Part shown: positions 47,318 to 60,400 of the stretch, one piece after another | Layout: each line of letters starts with the position of its first letter | How positions within the stretch are numbered: the stretch's first letter is position 1 | From: Prinsepia uniflora | Taxonomy: Eukaryota; Streptophyta; Magnoliopsida; Rosales; Rosaceae | Direction of reading: 5' to 3' | Assembly (NCBI GenBank): GCA_032719365.1 | Contig: CM064872.1 | Span: 59,658,296-59,722,295, forward strand | DNA length: 64,000 bases | Program-made: the position numbers and the translations under genes | The notes under the pieces: generated by a model | The model's input: only the letters and a program-made list of their open reading frames with translations | Told to the model about the DNA's origin: nothing | Database searches by the model: none

Positions 47318-50232
47318 TGACAGGACCCATCTCAATCCTTCCCGGGATTAGTGCGGGATGACCCTGCTCCTGTCTGACACGAAGTGTCAGACAAGGGATA
47401 TTTCCGACCTTTGCCCTCCCGGGCTATCAGAGTACGCCAGGATCCGGAGGAGGCATGTGATATCTCGGTCTCTGCTATAGTCCACATCCGATGTCAACCT
47501 GAAGGGCAGTCAAAACATTAAAAACTGTGAGTGGACAAAACAAAAGTTTATAAAAACATTTCATAAGACATTTGTACCCTCCACTAAAAAGCATGCATGC
47601 ATTCGAAAACCATTTATCCAAAAACAAACCATATGTGGGACTAAGCCCAAAGCAGATATAAACCAAGGTCGAAAGGACCACAATGAAAACGACCATACGG
47701 GCCACTGCCCAAATCCATAAGGGACTCGGCCCCAAACCATAAAGAAACCAAGTATACGAGCCACTGCTCAAATCCTGTGCCCACCTGTGCACACCACATA
47801 TTATATATATACATATAAGTCACACAACCAATCCTGTCAAGGTATCCAAAGCTACGCGCGTGCTACCCGGGTCTCAATCCGAGTCTTCTCAAAGTCAAGG
47901 TCAATGTCCGCAGACCACTGATCCTACTCGAGGTAATAGTAACCATAGCCTTCCTGAGAGTAAGGAACCCAACTGGGGGGTGACTCCACTCAGTCGGTGC
48001 TCCGTGACTACTCCAGGGTCCACCCAGGCCAACGACCCTCCCCGGAGGAGATAATAGAAGTAAAGGAAGGTAGATGAACATATATATACATAACATAATA
48101 TCCATGCCCGGTTCCCCTGAACCGTCATGATCCATAATATTCATAACCAAGGTAACATGCTGGTTCCCATAAACCATCATGTACCATAATGGCCAACAAG
48201 GGTTCATGCCGGTTCCCATAAACCGTCATGAACCATGATACCATAACAAGGGTTCATGCCGGTTACCATAAACCGTCATGAACCTGGGAATCCATTTAAG
48301 GTTCCCTGACCTGAAATCAAACCGTAAAGTGACTGGGTCTCGTGCCCTAACATAGGACATCAGCTGGGCACTGTGCCCGATATCTGAGGTCATATGCCCG
48401 AGACAAAACCAAATGGGTTTCATACCCGAGTTTATCCTTTTAGAAATCCAAAACCATTTCATTAAAACCAAATAAGAAATACAGACTCGTATAAGCACCG
48501 TATAAGGCCGAAACCTCGAAATACGTGCTTATACGTAACCACATACAAATGCACCCATGGCATCACCAAACAAGTAATAAAACATATAATAAACATTTAT
48601 GCATGCACCAATTTAGAAAACAAGGTCCACTCACAGACTGTCCGAAGCCGCGCCTCGATACTCGTGCCACACGGCTCCCCGAGCCGATCACCGTCACCGG
48701 GACTTCCAAACCTCTCCAAATTAATTTAGAGGGTTACTAACTACTTAATTAACCACCCACCAAAGCCCCGTAATTTTCCCGTATTTTTAGCTATTTTTAA
48801 TCCCGAACCTAAACCTTTCGATGCCCCGAAACATATCGAGACGGTGTCCGATCGACACGAAACCAGTCCCAAAATGTTCGCTACATCGAATAGAAGATTT
48901 CCCGCGTTGAACACTTTCCCAAATTCCTTGCCACGCGCCCTCACGCGCCGCCTGAAGTGGCTGCGCGTGGGTTTCACGCGCCTTCACGCGCCGCCTGAAA
49001 TGGCTGCGCGTGGCCTTCACGCGCCGCTACAGTACCTGCTGACGTCATCGCTGACGTCAGCATGACGTCTTCACTGACAGCTGTCAGGTCTGACATGTCA
49101 GACTCTGACAGGTGCCACATGTCAAGCTCCCATTAGTCCACGTCACTGTGCTGTCAGTGCCACGTGGCAGTCTGACATGTGCCACGTGTCATCACGACAC
49201 TGGTCCACGTCAGTGCCACGTGTCAGCCCCTGATTGGGCCACGTCACTGACATGTCAGTGCTGACTGTGCACTGACATGTGACACGTGTCGGCTGATGAG
49301 TGGTCCACGTCACCTGACAATCTGACAGGTGCCACGTCATCATGTGACGTCACCACCTTCAACCACTCGACGGGTTGACCCGAATACCAGTAACCGGGTC
49401 GCCGTGACCCGCGGCTTGACCCGGCCGGTTCTCCCTGCTTCGGCCACCATTTCTCCTCCCGTTTGTCCCATTCTACTCGTCTCAACCTAACCTAAAGATC
49501 CATGGGCTTAAAAACTATGAAACGGGTCGCGATAATTACCTACGGTGCCAAGAATAGTCGCCCAGTTTCTGGCCGTCCGTCTGGGCTGCACCGTCGTCCC
49601 CCGCCACTTCATTCGATTCTGTTAGCCTCCTCAAGTCCCCAGAATCACAACCCAATTATTAGTTCCGACTCAAAACCAATAAAACTCAAGTTTCAAACTC
49701 AACCCCAAAACCTACCTTTTCGGGTTTCCTCCCGCCGTGTCCTCCGTCGTCCTCAGCCGTCGTGTCCTTTAGTCCTTCATCGTCACATCCTCACATTATC
49801 TCTCTGGTCTCAGTCGCAGATGATGAGGGCCGATTTCAGAGTGCCGCCTGCCTATGGATTCGTATCGTCTTTATCTACGTAACGGTCTTCAGCCCTCGGC
49901 CATCGGACCTCCCGGTCAAAAAGTCAACTTTTGACCTCCTATTCACCCAATTACCAAAATGCCCCTAAACTTCCGAACGTCATAACTTCCTCCTCGAACG
50001 TCGGAATTGAATGTGACACCTGTCTATGAACTCGTGACGTCACGAACTACGTCACGGTCATCGGTCAAAGTCCATTTGACCTCCCGATTGAAAGGTCAAC
50101 GTTTTGCCACCATCAGGGGCAAAACGGTCATTTTGCATCGTTCGTCCGATTTCGCTCTACTAATCACGGATTAGCCTCAATAATCGTGATTAGTCACTAA
50201 TCTAATCTTGGAATTTGGGACGGGTCATTACA
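47318..50232 (-). repeat. 5' LTR of the 10.2-kb LARD, with a 398-bp deletion
   Basis: 2915 bp. It matches the 40078 LTR closely but jumps from GATGATGAGGG (49829) to CCGATTTCAGAG (49830), missing what corresponds to 42592-42989. The lost part carries the conserved palindrome. GTGAGTGGAC lies at 47527-47536 and GTCCACTCAC at 48625-48634. Confidence 0.93.
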
Positions 50233-50237
50233 AGAAC

Positions 50238-51410
50238 TTTTAGAGCTCATGCGACATGGCCCCAAGAGCTAGCGAAGAGCGACCAAATCGCGATTGAACA
50301 ACGAAATAACACCTGTGAGTGGACGTTTATTTTTATTAAAATCTTATGCATGCATATCTATATATTTTAAATAGTTATCTATATGATTTTGATGATGTGT
50401 GATTGATCAGAATTTTTAGATAATTTTCAGTGATTTAATTTAATTATTATTTTATTGCACGTTTTACGAGGTTATGGTGGACTAGTGGTTTTGGGCTTCG
50501 GCCTGGATTTCGAGCATGGTTTTGGATTATGGATTTGATATGTGACATGATTAGGTGATTTCTAGATATGTGATTTGATGTATGTTGTTATGATGTGTTG
50601 AACAACCCTCCTTGTTATACTGTATATTGATGTTCAGACGTCTAGAGCCGGGTTCTATTTTCCTGAGCGGTTATTTGTCTAAGACGTCTAGCTCAGGGCT
50701 TTATTTTTTTGAGATGGTTATTTGAGCAAGGACCTAGATATCCAGAGCTGAGCTCTGTCTTTCTGGGTTGGACCACACTCAGACGTCCAGACTAGGCTCT
50801 GTTTTCCCGAGTGACATGGCTTACCGGTATAGCATGGGTGATATTATTGATTTGCAGGTATTGAGGATGGGTTGGCTCTGTATTATTGTAGTTATAGTAC
50901 TCTGATACGGTTTATGATTGTCTTATGTTCTGGTAATACTGGATTTTCTACTATTTGCACGTATTTCAAGATTTCTCGAGTTTTTCCCTATCATCGATCT
51001 TTATAGAGTTTTTCTTCTATGCATGCATAGTTTTCCTAAATGTAGGGTAGGTTACTTATAAGTTACACTATGTTGTTTTTAAATGTATTCTTTTTTCTTC
51101 CACTCTCATTTTAATGTCTTTTCTGTATTTACCCTCCAAGCCGTGACACGAGGATGAGGATTTACTCTATGACTGGAGGCATACACCTAGGCTAGACGTT
51201 GTACACTCTACGACTTGTTAGGGTAGGACTGGACTCCATTGTTGAGTTGTACTTAATAGTAATACTTATGCTCTGTAAATGGCTGTAAATATCCCTTGTT
51301 TGACAGCATTATGCTCGTTATCTTTATCAGTTTACTTTGAGTTAGTTTCATTTAAAGTTAATTGTCAGATGAGAGCAGGATCTCCACGATTTTTAGGAGA
51401 GTTCCTGTCA
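50238..51410 (+). repeat. LTR of the old element C, 3' part
   Basis: Contains GTGAGTGGAC (50315-50324), ATGCATGCAT (about 50345), a CAGACGTCTAGAGC-type repeat block (50637-50815), a decayed TTCCACTCTC (51098), ACCCTCCAAGCC, and ends AGTTCCTGTCA directly before a PBS. The LARD was inserted at 50233-50237. Confidence 0.75.
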
Positions 51411-51413
51411 ACA

Positions 51414-51425
51414 TGGTATCAGAGC
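51414..51425 (+). other. primer binding site of element C
   Basis: TGGTATCAGAGC, three bases after the LTR end at 51410. Confidence 0.85.
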
Positions 51426-51511
51426 ATAGGTTTTGTCTGTTGACTGCACTTATGAGTGCAGTAATGTGATTTAAGTGTATTCTTGTTAAGGGAAGGAAAG
51501 ATGTTACGATT

Positions 51512-52316
51512 ATGCCTCAGCATCGTGATCCCTGAGCACAACTGGAAGACGAAGTTGAGCGGGTCAGAGAGGGCCCATATATAAAGAGAGCCCTCTAGGG
51601 GCTCCTATGTTCTCGAGGGAGGTGAGCCTGGAACAGGCAGATGAGTGGATTACACGTTTGGAGATGATTTTTTAGATTATGCGGTGTCCGCCTGAGGACA
51701 AGGTATTGATCAATATCTTTCAGCTGACTGAGTTGGCTTATCAGTAGTGACAAGGGCTACAGATGACGGGCTGAGATTCCCAAGAGGTGACTTGGGAGAC
51801 TTTTAAAGATAGATTTCTGGATCAGTTTTTCCCCCGATCATATCGTGATGCTAGGGAGATGAAGTTTTTGCAACTATGGCAAGGAAACTTGTTCGTGGCT
51901 CAATATGAACAGAAGTTCCTAAATTTGTCTCAATTTGTTCCAGCAGTTGGGGTAAGGAGGTAGAAAAATGCCGTTAGTTCGAGATGGGTTTAAGAGACGA
52001 GATTCGAGCTGCAGTCACAATAGGTTCCTTTGCAACTCTAAAAGAGTTTTCATATGCTAATATTCAGGTGGAGTCTAGCTTGTCAGCGCGACGTCAGGGC
52101 GCCGAGCAGAGGCGTGAGTGCCCGTATACTGACACTTTTGGTCAGTGAGCTCCGAGGATGGATGGTATGAGTTCATGGTCTTCTCGTAGTTATCGTTCAG
52201 ATCCAGGAAGAAAAGGGACCGGATCGAGAGGTGCTTGGAGTTCTGGGTCGAGGTCTCAGATGTCTACCCAGTCTAGTAAAGCTTATGTGCAGACCACTGG
52301 TAGACAGGAGAGGAGA
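51512..52316 (+). pseudogene. gag relic of element C
   Basis: From ATG 51512 the reading is broken by stops but reads ADEWITRLEMIF, MRCPPEDKV, FKDRFLDQFFPRSYRDARE and AQYEQKFLNLSQF in order. This is a retrotransposon gag domain clearly related to the chromovirus gag at 32396 (QFYPRSFRNARV, DYEQKFLNLSSF). A TGA lies at codon 8, with several TAGs later. Around 52100-52316 the Ser/Arg/Gly-rich linker begins, and the solo LTR at 52322 cuts it. No pol follows in this window. Confidence 0.75.
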
Positions 52317-53223
52317 CCTACTAACAGGACCCGACCCGATTATACCACAAAAGACCACCGGGTCCTGCTCCCGTCTGACAAATCCCTTGTCAGACAACGG
52401 ATACATGCACAGCCCGCTAATTCATGCCTCTACCTCTCGAGCCTCGATCTCTGTGAAGCGGCCCTAGAGGGTTACAAAACCAAGAAAACGTGTGAGTGGA
52501 TGAAAAGAAATAGTTAAAAACATAATTTGAAAACCTCCATCTTTTACCCTCCGTTTTTCAAAACTATGCATGCATACAAGAAAAGCCATTCCGAAACCTT
52601 ACTTATTGATTAAAACAAATCCAATTTATTATCTCAAAATATGTGGAAAGAATTTTCAAATCAAAAGTCATTAAACCAGCAAAAACCTCGGTAAGTTGAT
52701 ATAACCATCCCTACTAGAATATAATATAGCACATCAACCACAAACAATCAACGCACCAATATCATAATATCACACATGAAACCACTGCCCCACTGGCAGG
52801 TACACCACAAACTCATGAGGGATTCAAAGCTCATCTCGACGTCCGAGTCATCACAATAGTCTCACAAGCCATCACATCAGTTCACACAATCAACCCATAA
52901 CCAATAACATCACATAACTCACACATATAGCCAATGCATCATTAATACATATGCACGACATCAATCATCACATCACAAGGCAATACTAGTAGGCCATCAC
53001 ATATGCTCTCGGGATACAGAGCCCTGCTTAACGTCTGAGACTACTCAACACAATATCATAACATAATCACATACAACCACACCACCATCCACTCATAACC
53101 ACACATAATACTCGTCTCAGGGTTCGGAGCCCTAAGCTCAACGTCTGAGACTCACATCCAATCCACATAATCATCACACATCATCATAACACATATATTC
53201 AGTCCAAATCCAAATAACAATCA

Positions 53224-56216
53224 TGTAAGGACCCGTCCCGGAAATTAGGGTTAAGACGGTGGTTAGTGAAGGATTAGTGAGCTTAAATTGGTATTTAGTT
53301 GGGTACTTTTGGATTATAGCGTAGAATGACGATTTTGCCCCTAGGCTGGGCAAATAGTTAACTTTTTGTTCGGGCGGTCAATTAGGTACTGACTGATGAC
53401 CGTGACGTAATTTGGGATGTCACGAATCCGTAGACAGGTGACCTGCCTGATTCCGACATCCGAGGAGTAAGTTATGATGTTCGGAAGGTTTAGGGCATTA
53501 CCATAATTTGGTTAAACAAGGGGGGAAAGAGTTGACTTTTTGTACGATTGGGTTTTGACATGTTGACCTAGGACCGTTAGGTAGATCTCGTCGTCCTGAG
53601 TTCAACGACAGGTGGCACGTGTTCATCGGACCTAGGATGCGTAAGTTACGGGTCTAGAAAGGTAGTGGCACAATCGTAAATTTGGACTCAAAGGAAGGCA
53701 TTTTGGTCTTTTGCACATTGGGAATTGTGCAACAGGATTGGGACAGGTGTACATATGGGATTGAGATATTTTGAGTTGGACTGAGGGGATTATGACACGT
53801 GCAAGGGGGCTAGAGGTTTCTAGGATTTTTCACGGTTCAAATTAAACGGTTTGTGTCGTGTGTGCCCGTGTGTGTGTTCGAACAAGTGAGAAGCAGAGAG
53901 TGAGATTGAGAGAAATTGGACATTGATCGTGAGTGTTTGTGTGTTTTGGCGAATGAATGAGTGCCTAGAGACTGAGTGATAGATGGTGAGTGCGTTGTGA
54001 GGAAACTGGTGTGTGTGCAGGGTGAGGTCTCAGGAGAAATCAGGAAAACAGAGAGATGCTGAGGGAAATTGGTGGTGGTGTGGCCGTGTGCTGATCGATT
54101 GGACTCGAAGGGGAGCTGGGACGCCTCTGTGGACTCCAGGGAACGCGGCGGCGAGCACAGTGGTGGACAGCTGCAGGTAATTCCTCATTCCTTTTCAAGT
54201 GCTATGTTTTGCCGTGATTTTCAAACGGGAAGTCGTGGACTTAGGGACTGAGTCGAGGGATTTGGTGAGTTGGGTGAGCCTTAGGAAGTTCCTAGGAGTC
54301 GTCTAAGGTGGTTGCCGTGACGGGGGAGGACTTGGGTGGCCGTATTGAAAAACAGAGTTTTGGGGAGGTTTGATTTCGAGCTTGAGACGACGGGTAGGAG
54401 GCTGTGTGGAGGTGTTAGAGTGAGGAGAATAGGTTGCTTAGGACTGGACGAAGAGGCTGGTGTAGAGAGGGAAGAAAACGGTGAAGGAATGGTGGAGAAC
54501 CGAGTGCGTCGATTCAGACCGGTTCGCCCAAGGAAGACGACGATGAACAGTGTCTGGGTGTAGGCGCGTGAGGCCCACGCGCAGCCACTTTGGGCGGCGC
54601 GTGGGGGCACGTGCGGCGGTTTTCGATGATGAGTCCAACTGAGTTTTGTTCTAAATGTCATAATGAATCCAATGGAATAGGTTTCGGGTTATTCGAACGT
54701 TGTTTCGGGTTAGTTTTGCGGGATCAAAGGTTTAGGGTCCCGTTTAAAGTACGATTAGATGTTTGGGAAAGTTATGGGATTTGAGTAGGACTTTTGTGCA
54801 GTAGTTAGTAACCTCGTTATGGACTTTGGACAGGTTCGGGAAAGCCGAGGGTAGCGGAATGGCCGGGAACGGCGTAAGTGCACGCGTATCAAGGCGACGT
54901 CGGAATGGTCTGTGAGTGGACTTTGCTTTCTAACTCTTGATGCATGCATATATGTTTTTATATGTTTTCTATACTTGATTCTATGATTTGATTTATTATC
55001 GTGATGGTTTACGGTTTGTGCACGTTTTTTGAGGAAATAACGGTATTTCGCGTTTTACGAGAATTGACAAATATTGTGATTTAAACCTAGTTTTAATGCT
55101 TTGGTCTTGGGATGTGAAATACAAATCGATTTCAAAAGAAAGAAAAAGGATTTTGGAAAAGTGTTTTTGGAAAAAGGTTTTCGGGCTTGAAGCCCAGTTT
55201 AAAAGTGGTTTTCAGAAAGGTGATTTCGGGTCTCAGAATCGGAATTCCGGGTGACGATTCGGGATTCGAGTTGGGACTTGGAAGTGGATTCCGAGTTTGG
55301 GTTCGAAATGGTTATTCCGGATGCTAGCTTTTGGAATAATGGTTGCGGACTCGGATCTGGAAAGAAAATGGATATGAATTCTGGAATTGGGTTCGGAATG
55401 ACAGTTCTGGATGCCGGAAGGGCATCAGACCAGTGGTTTCGGATTCGGGTTTGGATATGGATGGAAATGGTTTTCAAATGGTTTTGATTGGATTTTCTAG
55501 ATCTGGTTATTGGGTTTAAAGACCCGGATATTGTGATTGACGGGGGACGGGCCCGGATTGGGTTTAAAGACCCGGATTGAGTTTAAAGACTCGGGAGTTT
55601 AAAGACTCGGATATATTGATATTTCCCCCGTAGGCCTGTTGAGTTTAAAGACTCGGGAGTTTAATGAATCAGAGAGATCCAGCAGGTTCGATGGATGAGA
55701 ATGTGGTTCAAATGTGTTTTGGATTTCATTGAGATTTCTGAGGTTTTTGGGAAGTGGCCCGGATGAAAAGGTTTTTCGATGGTTTTGGACGGAGGCTCGA
55801 GATTTGAGAAAAAAGGAAAATGTATTTGTTTCGGATGGGGTTTTATGATGTGAACTTGATATGCATGCATTGGTTTTCAAAACGGAGGGTATAACTGTTG
55901 TTGTTTTCTGATAACTATTTTTGAACTTAAACTTTATTTTTGTCCACTCACAGTCTTTTCGTGTTTTCGATACCCTACAGGTTTTTGCGGCGCAGGCTGT
56001 TGGTTGAGAGTCGGAGACATCACATGGACGTTCCACAGTAGACTCTGCACACTCTGGGAAGTTCGAAAGTTGTTGAGACGGTCGGACCGGAACTCCCTTG
56101 TCCGACTTACGTGTCACACGGAGGTTAGACGTCTGTTTGGCCCTCGTGTCATGCGTAAGTTAGACGGGAGCGAGGTTTAGCCCTTAATCCCGGGGGATTA
56201 GGGGTCGGCCCTGACA
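53224..56216 (+). repeat. 5' LTR of the 7.3-kb LARD
   Basis: 2993 bp, TGTAAGGACCCGTCCC to GGCCCTGACA. CACGCG-rich inverted block at about 54568-54615, GTGAGTGGAC 54912-54921, ATGCATGCAT 54940 and 55861, GTTTAAAGACCCGG array 55507-55675 (six copies), GTCCACTCAC 55942-55951. Confidence 0.95.
55507..55675. repeat. GTTTAAAGAC(C/T)CGG array
   Basis: Six copies of a 14-16-base unit around TTTAAAGACCCGG or TTTAAAGACTCGG, some abutting with a 16-base period. GAGTTTAAAGACTC is itself nearly palindromic. The 3' LTR (59778-59960) has one extra 16-base unit. Related arrays are at 11585-11770, 14355-14520 and 62800-62980. Confidence 0.85.
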
Positions 56217-56218
56217 AT

Positions 56219-56230
56219 TGGTATCAGAGC
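56219..56230 (+). other. primer binding site of the 7.3-kb LARD
   Basis: TGGTATCAGAGC, two bases after the LTR. Confidence 0.9.
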
Positions 56231-57472
56231 GAGGTTTTGAGTGTTCTGCGTGAGGTTTGGTTCCCAGAGTCGTTGGTTCGTCGACTTGGGTGGTGTGATG
56301 CTAGTGTGGATGTGATGTTTCGATGCGGAACAGCCTGTCAGCAACCTGGATACGATAGTGATAGTATGTTCGAGGTGATTAGATAGCAGCGTTTGAGGGT
56401 GCTAGTCGCTCGATACGCGATGCGAGGTAAGACGTATGTCGGCTTAAGACCAGACCGGTTAGTGTGTTGCCACTGGTTTTGCTTGATGGATGGACCATAA
56501 GGTCGGAGATACGCTAGTAGAAGTATTATGGAAGGTATCCGGTGAGCCATGGATGAGTAGGTTGGTCGGCCTGAGGGGCCTGAGAGTAGTTCGTGGAGTT
56601 AGTGAGATACGGAGGCCGAGGAGGCCGATTTTGGGTGGCTGGTTGGGCCAGATGGTTTTGGATTGGTGGACCTTTAGTCAGTTGGGTTGAGTGGCAAGTG
56701 CGGGTTTGGGTAACCCGAATGACGAGGATGATTTTAGGTACCCTGTGGGATTACTGGATCGTAGTCCTTGTGGTTTGGGCCGACTTACGGCCGGATTGGA
56801 GATGGTGCTGCTAGGTGCAGCCGAGGTGGTGGTTGTCTGATCAGGATACCGTTGGTTGATTAGAGTAGAGCAGCTAACACTCGGTGAACCTAGGCTTCGT
56901 GATGGATTGGGCTAGGCTGGTATGGACAGGTTTGACCATCGGTGGGATTAAGGGCACAGGGATGGTCGGGGACCGTTGTGAGTTCCGGTGAAGGATGACG
57001 GAAGGAATTGGAAATGAGTGACTATAACTGATCGATATGAGGTTATTGAAGAGAACCCACAATCTAGGATTTGCCTTTAGGACTTTGTAGATTTATGCCG
57101 ACAGGTGATCGGAGCAGCAGTCAAAGGAGCTGAAGGCGAAGTAGTGAGTTCAATAGTGGTTGAGTTACTACGAGACCGGGAGTCTGTTCTAGGATTTGAG
57201 TTGGATTCTGGACGGAGAGGTGGTAGTACGTGAGGATGTACTCTATAAACTCTTTTTGGGTACTAGAAAATGAGGTATTCTAAAATACCTTTGTTTCTTT
57301 AGTTTGTAGAGTTTCCCTTACATACACCGTAAATTTTAGTTGATCGTGTGGGGTTACGGTATTAGGAGTGAGAGTGGAGACCCAGGAGTAGTTGTTGTTG
57401 GGTTAGTGTTGTTCAGGTAGGAGACCCAGGTGTAGGGAACAAGTTGCGGAATTTCGGGGACAAAATTATTTT
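56231..57472 (+). other. internal region of the 7.3-kb LARD, non-coding
   Basis: Stops interrupt every frame, and the longest frames (about 70 codons) carry no motif. It is G-rich on the plus strand, with GGTTGG/GTTGGG phrases. The last 60 bases match the style of a gypsy 3' end. I see no gag remnant. Confidence 0.7.
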
Positions 57473-57484
57473 AAGGAGGGTAGG
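57473..57484 (+). other. polypurine tract of the 7.3-kb LARD
   Basis: AAGGAGGGTAGG, just before the 3' LTR. Confidence 0.8.
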
Positions 57485-57485
57485 T

Positions 57486-60400
57486 TGTAAGGACCCGTCC
57501 CGAAAATTAGGGTTAAGACGGTGGTTAGTGAAGGATTAGTGAGCTTAAATTGATATATAGTTGCGTACTTTTGGACTATATCGTAGAATGACGATTTTGC
57601 CCCTAGGTTGGGCAAAAAGTTGACTTTTAGTTCGGGAGGTCAATTGGGTATTGACCGATGACCGTGACGTAGTTTGAGATGTCACGAATCCGTAGACAGG
57701 TGGCCTGCGCGATTCCGACATCCGAGGAGCAAGTTATGATGTTCGGAAGGTTGAGGGCATTACTGTAATTTGGTTAAACTAAGGGGGAAAGAGTTGACTT
57801 TTTGTACGATTGGGTTTTGACATGTTGACCTAGGACCGTTAGGTAGATCTCGTCGTCCTGAGTTCAACGACAGGCGGCACGTGTTCATCGGACCTAGGAT
57901 GCGTAAGTTACGGGTCTAGAAAGGTAGTGGTACAATCGTAAATTTAGACTCAAAGGAAGGGCATTTTGGTCTTTTTCACATTGGAAATTGTGCAACAGGA
58001 TTGGGACAGGTGTACAGATGGGATTGAGATATTTTGAGTTGGGCTGAGGGGATTGTGACACGCGCAAGGGGGCTAGAGGTTTCCAGGATTTTTCACGGTT
58101 CAAATTAAACGGTTTGTGTCGTGTGTGCCCGTGTGTGTGTTCGAACAAGTGAGAAGCAGAGAGTGAGATTGAGAGAAATTGGACATTAATCGTGAGTGTT
58201 TGTGTGTTTTGGCGAGTGAATGAGTGCCTAGAGACTGAGTGAGAGATGGTGAGTGAGTTGTGAGGAAACTGGTGTGTGTGCGGGGTGAGGTCTCAGGAGA
58301 AATCAGGAAAACAGAGAGATGCTGAGGGAAATTGGTGGTGGTGTGGCCGTGTGCTTATCGATTGGACTCGAAGGGGAGCTGGGACGCCTCTGTGGACTCC
58401 AGGGAACGCGGCGGCGAGCACAGTGGTGGACAGCTACAGGTAATTCCTCATTCCTTTTCAAGTGCTCTGTTTTGCCGTGATTTTCAAACGGGAAGTCGTG
58501 GACTTAGGGACTGAGTCGAGGGATTTGGTGAGTTGGGTGAGCCTTAGGAAGTTCCTAGGAGTCGTCTAAGGTGGTTGCCGTGACGGGGGAGGACTTGGGT
58601 GGCCGGATTGAAAAACAGAGTTTTGGGGAGGTTTGATTTCGAGCTTGAGACGACGGGTAGGAGGCTGTGTCGAGGTGTTAGAGTGAGGAGAATAGGTTGC
58701 TTAGGACTGGACGAAGAGGCTGGTGTAGAGAGGGAAGAAAATGGTGAAGGAATGGTGGAGAACCGAGTGCGCCGATTCAGACCGGTTCGCCCAAGGAAGA
58801 CGACGATGAACAGTGTCTGGGTGTAGGCGCGTGAGGCCCACGCGCAGCCACTTTGGGCGGCGCGTGGGGGCGCGTGCGGCGGTTTCCGATGAAGAGTCCA
58901 ACTGTGTTTTTGTTCTAAATGTCATAACGAACCCAATGGAATAGGTTTCGGGTTATTCGGACGTTGTTTCGGGTTAGTTCTGCGGGATCGAAGCTTTAGG
59001 GTCCCATTTAAAGTACGCTTAGAAGTTCAGGAAAGTTATGGGATTTGATTAGGACTTTTGTGCAGTAGTTAGTAACCTCGTTATGGACTTTGGACAGGTT
59101 CGGGAAAGCCGAGGGTAGCGGAATGGCCGGGAACGGCGTAAGTGCACGCGTATTAAGGCGACGTCGGAATGGTCTGTGAGTGGGCTTTGCTTTCTAACTC
59201 TTGATGCATGCATATATGTTTTTATATGTTTTCTATACTTAATTCTATGATTTGATTTATGATTGTGATGGTTTACGGTTTGTGCACGTTTTTCGAGGAA
59301 ATAACGGTATTTCACGTTTTACGAGAATTGACGAATATTGTGATTTAAACCTAGTTTTAATGCTTTGGTCTTGGGATGTGAAATACAAATCGATTTCAAA
59401 AGAAAGAAAAAGGATTTTGGAAAAGTGTTTTCGGAAAAAGGTTTTCGGGCTTGAAGCCCAGTTTAAAAGTGGTTTTCAGAAAAGGTGATTTCGGGTCTCG
59501 GAATCGGAATTCCTGGTGACGATTCGGGATTCGAGTTGGGACTTGGAAGTGGATTCCGGGTTTGGGTTCGAAATGGTTATTCCGGATGCTAGCTTACGGA
59601 ATGATGGTTGCGGACTCGGATCTGGAAAGAAAATGGATATGAATTCTGGATTTGGGTTCAGAATGACGGTTCTGGATACTGGAAGGGCATCAGACCAGTG
59701 GTTTCGGATTTGGGTTTGGATATCGATGAAAATGGTTTTCAAATGGTTTTGATTGGATTTTCTGGATCTGGTTATTGGGTTTAAAGACCCGGATATTGTG
59801 ATTGACGGGGGACGGGCCCGGATTGGGTTTAAAGACCCGGATTGAGTTTAAAGACTCGGGAGTTTAAAGACTCGGGAGTTTAAAGACTCGGATATATTGA
59901 TATTTCCCCCGTAGGCCTGTTGAGTTTAAAGACTCGGGAGTTTAAAGAATCGGAGAGATCCAGCACGTTCGATGGATGAGAATGTGGTTCAAATGTGTTT
60001 TGGATTTCACTGAGATTTCTGAGGTTTTTGGGCAGTGGCCTGGATGAAAAGGTTTTTCGATGGTTTTGGGCGGAGGCCCGTGATTTGAGCAAAAAGGAAA
60101 ATGTATTTGTTTCGGATGGGGTATTATGATGTGAACTTGATATGCATGCATTGGTTTTCAAAACGGAGGGTATAACTGTTGTTGTTTTCTGATAACTGTT
60201 TTTGAACTTAAACTTTATTTTTGTCCACTCACAGTCTTTTCGTGTTTTCGATACCCTCCAGGTTGTTGCGGCGCGGGGTGTTGGTTGAGGCACGGAGACA
60301 TCACATGGACGTTCCACAGTAGACTCTGTGCACTCTGGAAAGTTCGAAAGTTGTTGAGACGGTCGGACCGGAACTCCCTTGTCCGACTTACGTGTCACAC

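Larger units (their letters stand above)
40078..50232 (-). mobile_element. non-autonomous large-LTR retrotransposon (LARD-like), 10.2 kb, minus strand
   Basis: Two related LTRs (40078-43407 and 47318-50232) in minus orientation flank 3.9 kb of non-coding DNA. The perfect target duplication is AGAAC (40073-40077 and 50233-50237). The minus strand shows TGGTATCAGAGC next to the 47318 LTR and an AAGGAGGGAAGG polypurine tract next to the 43407 end. No gag, protease, reverse transcriptase or integrase could be read in any frame, so it would depend on proteins from another element. The shared PBS and LTR skeleton make chromovirus relatives the likely helper (inference). Confidence 0.92.

Noticed and set aside
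55599..56117. 172-codon minus frame, with a near-identical one at 59880-60398
   Set aside because: Both lie antisense inside the two copies of one LTR; the similarity reflects LTR duplication, and codon content is low-complexity LTR sequence.
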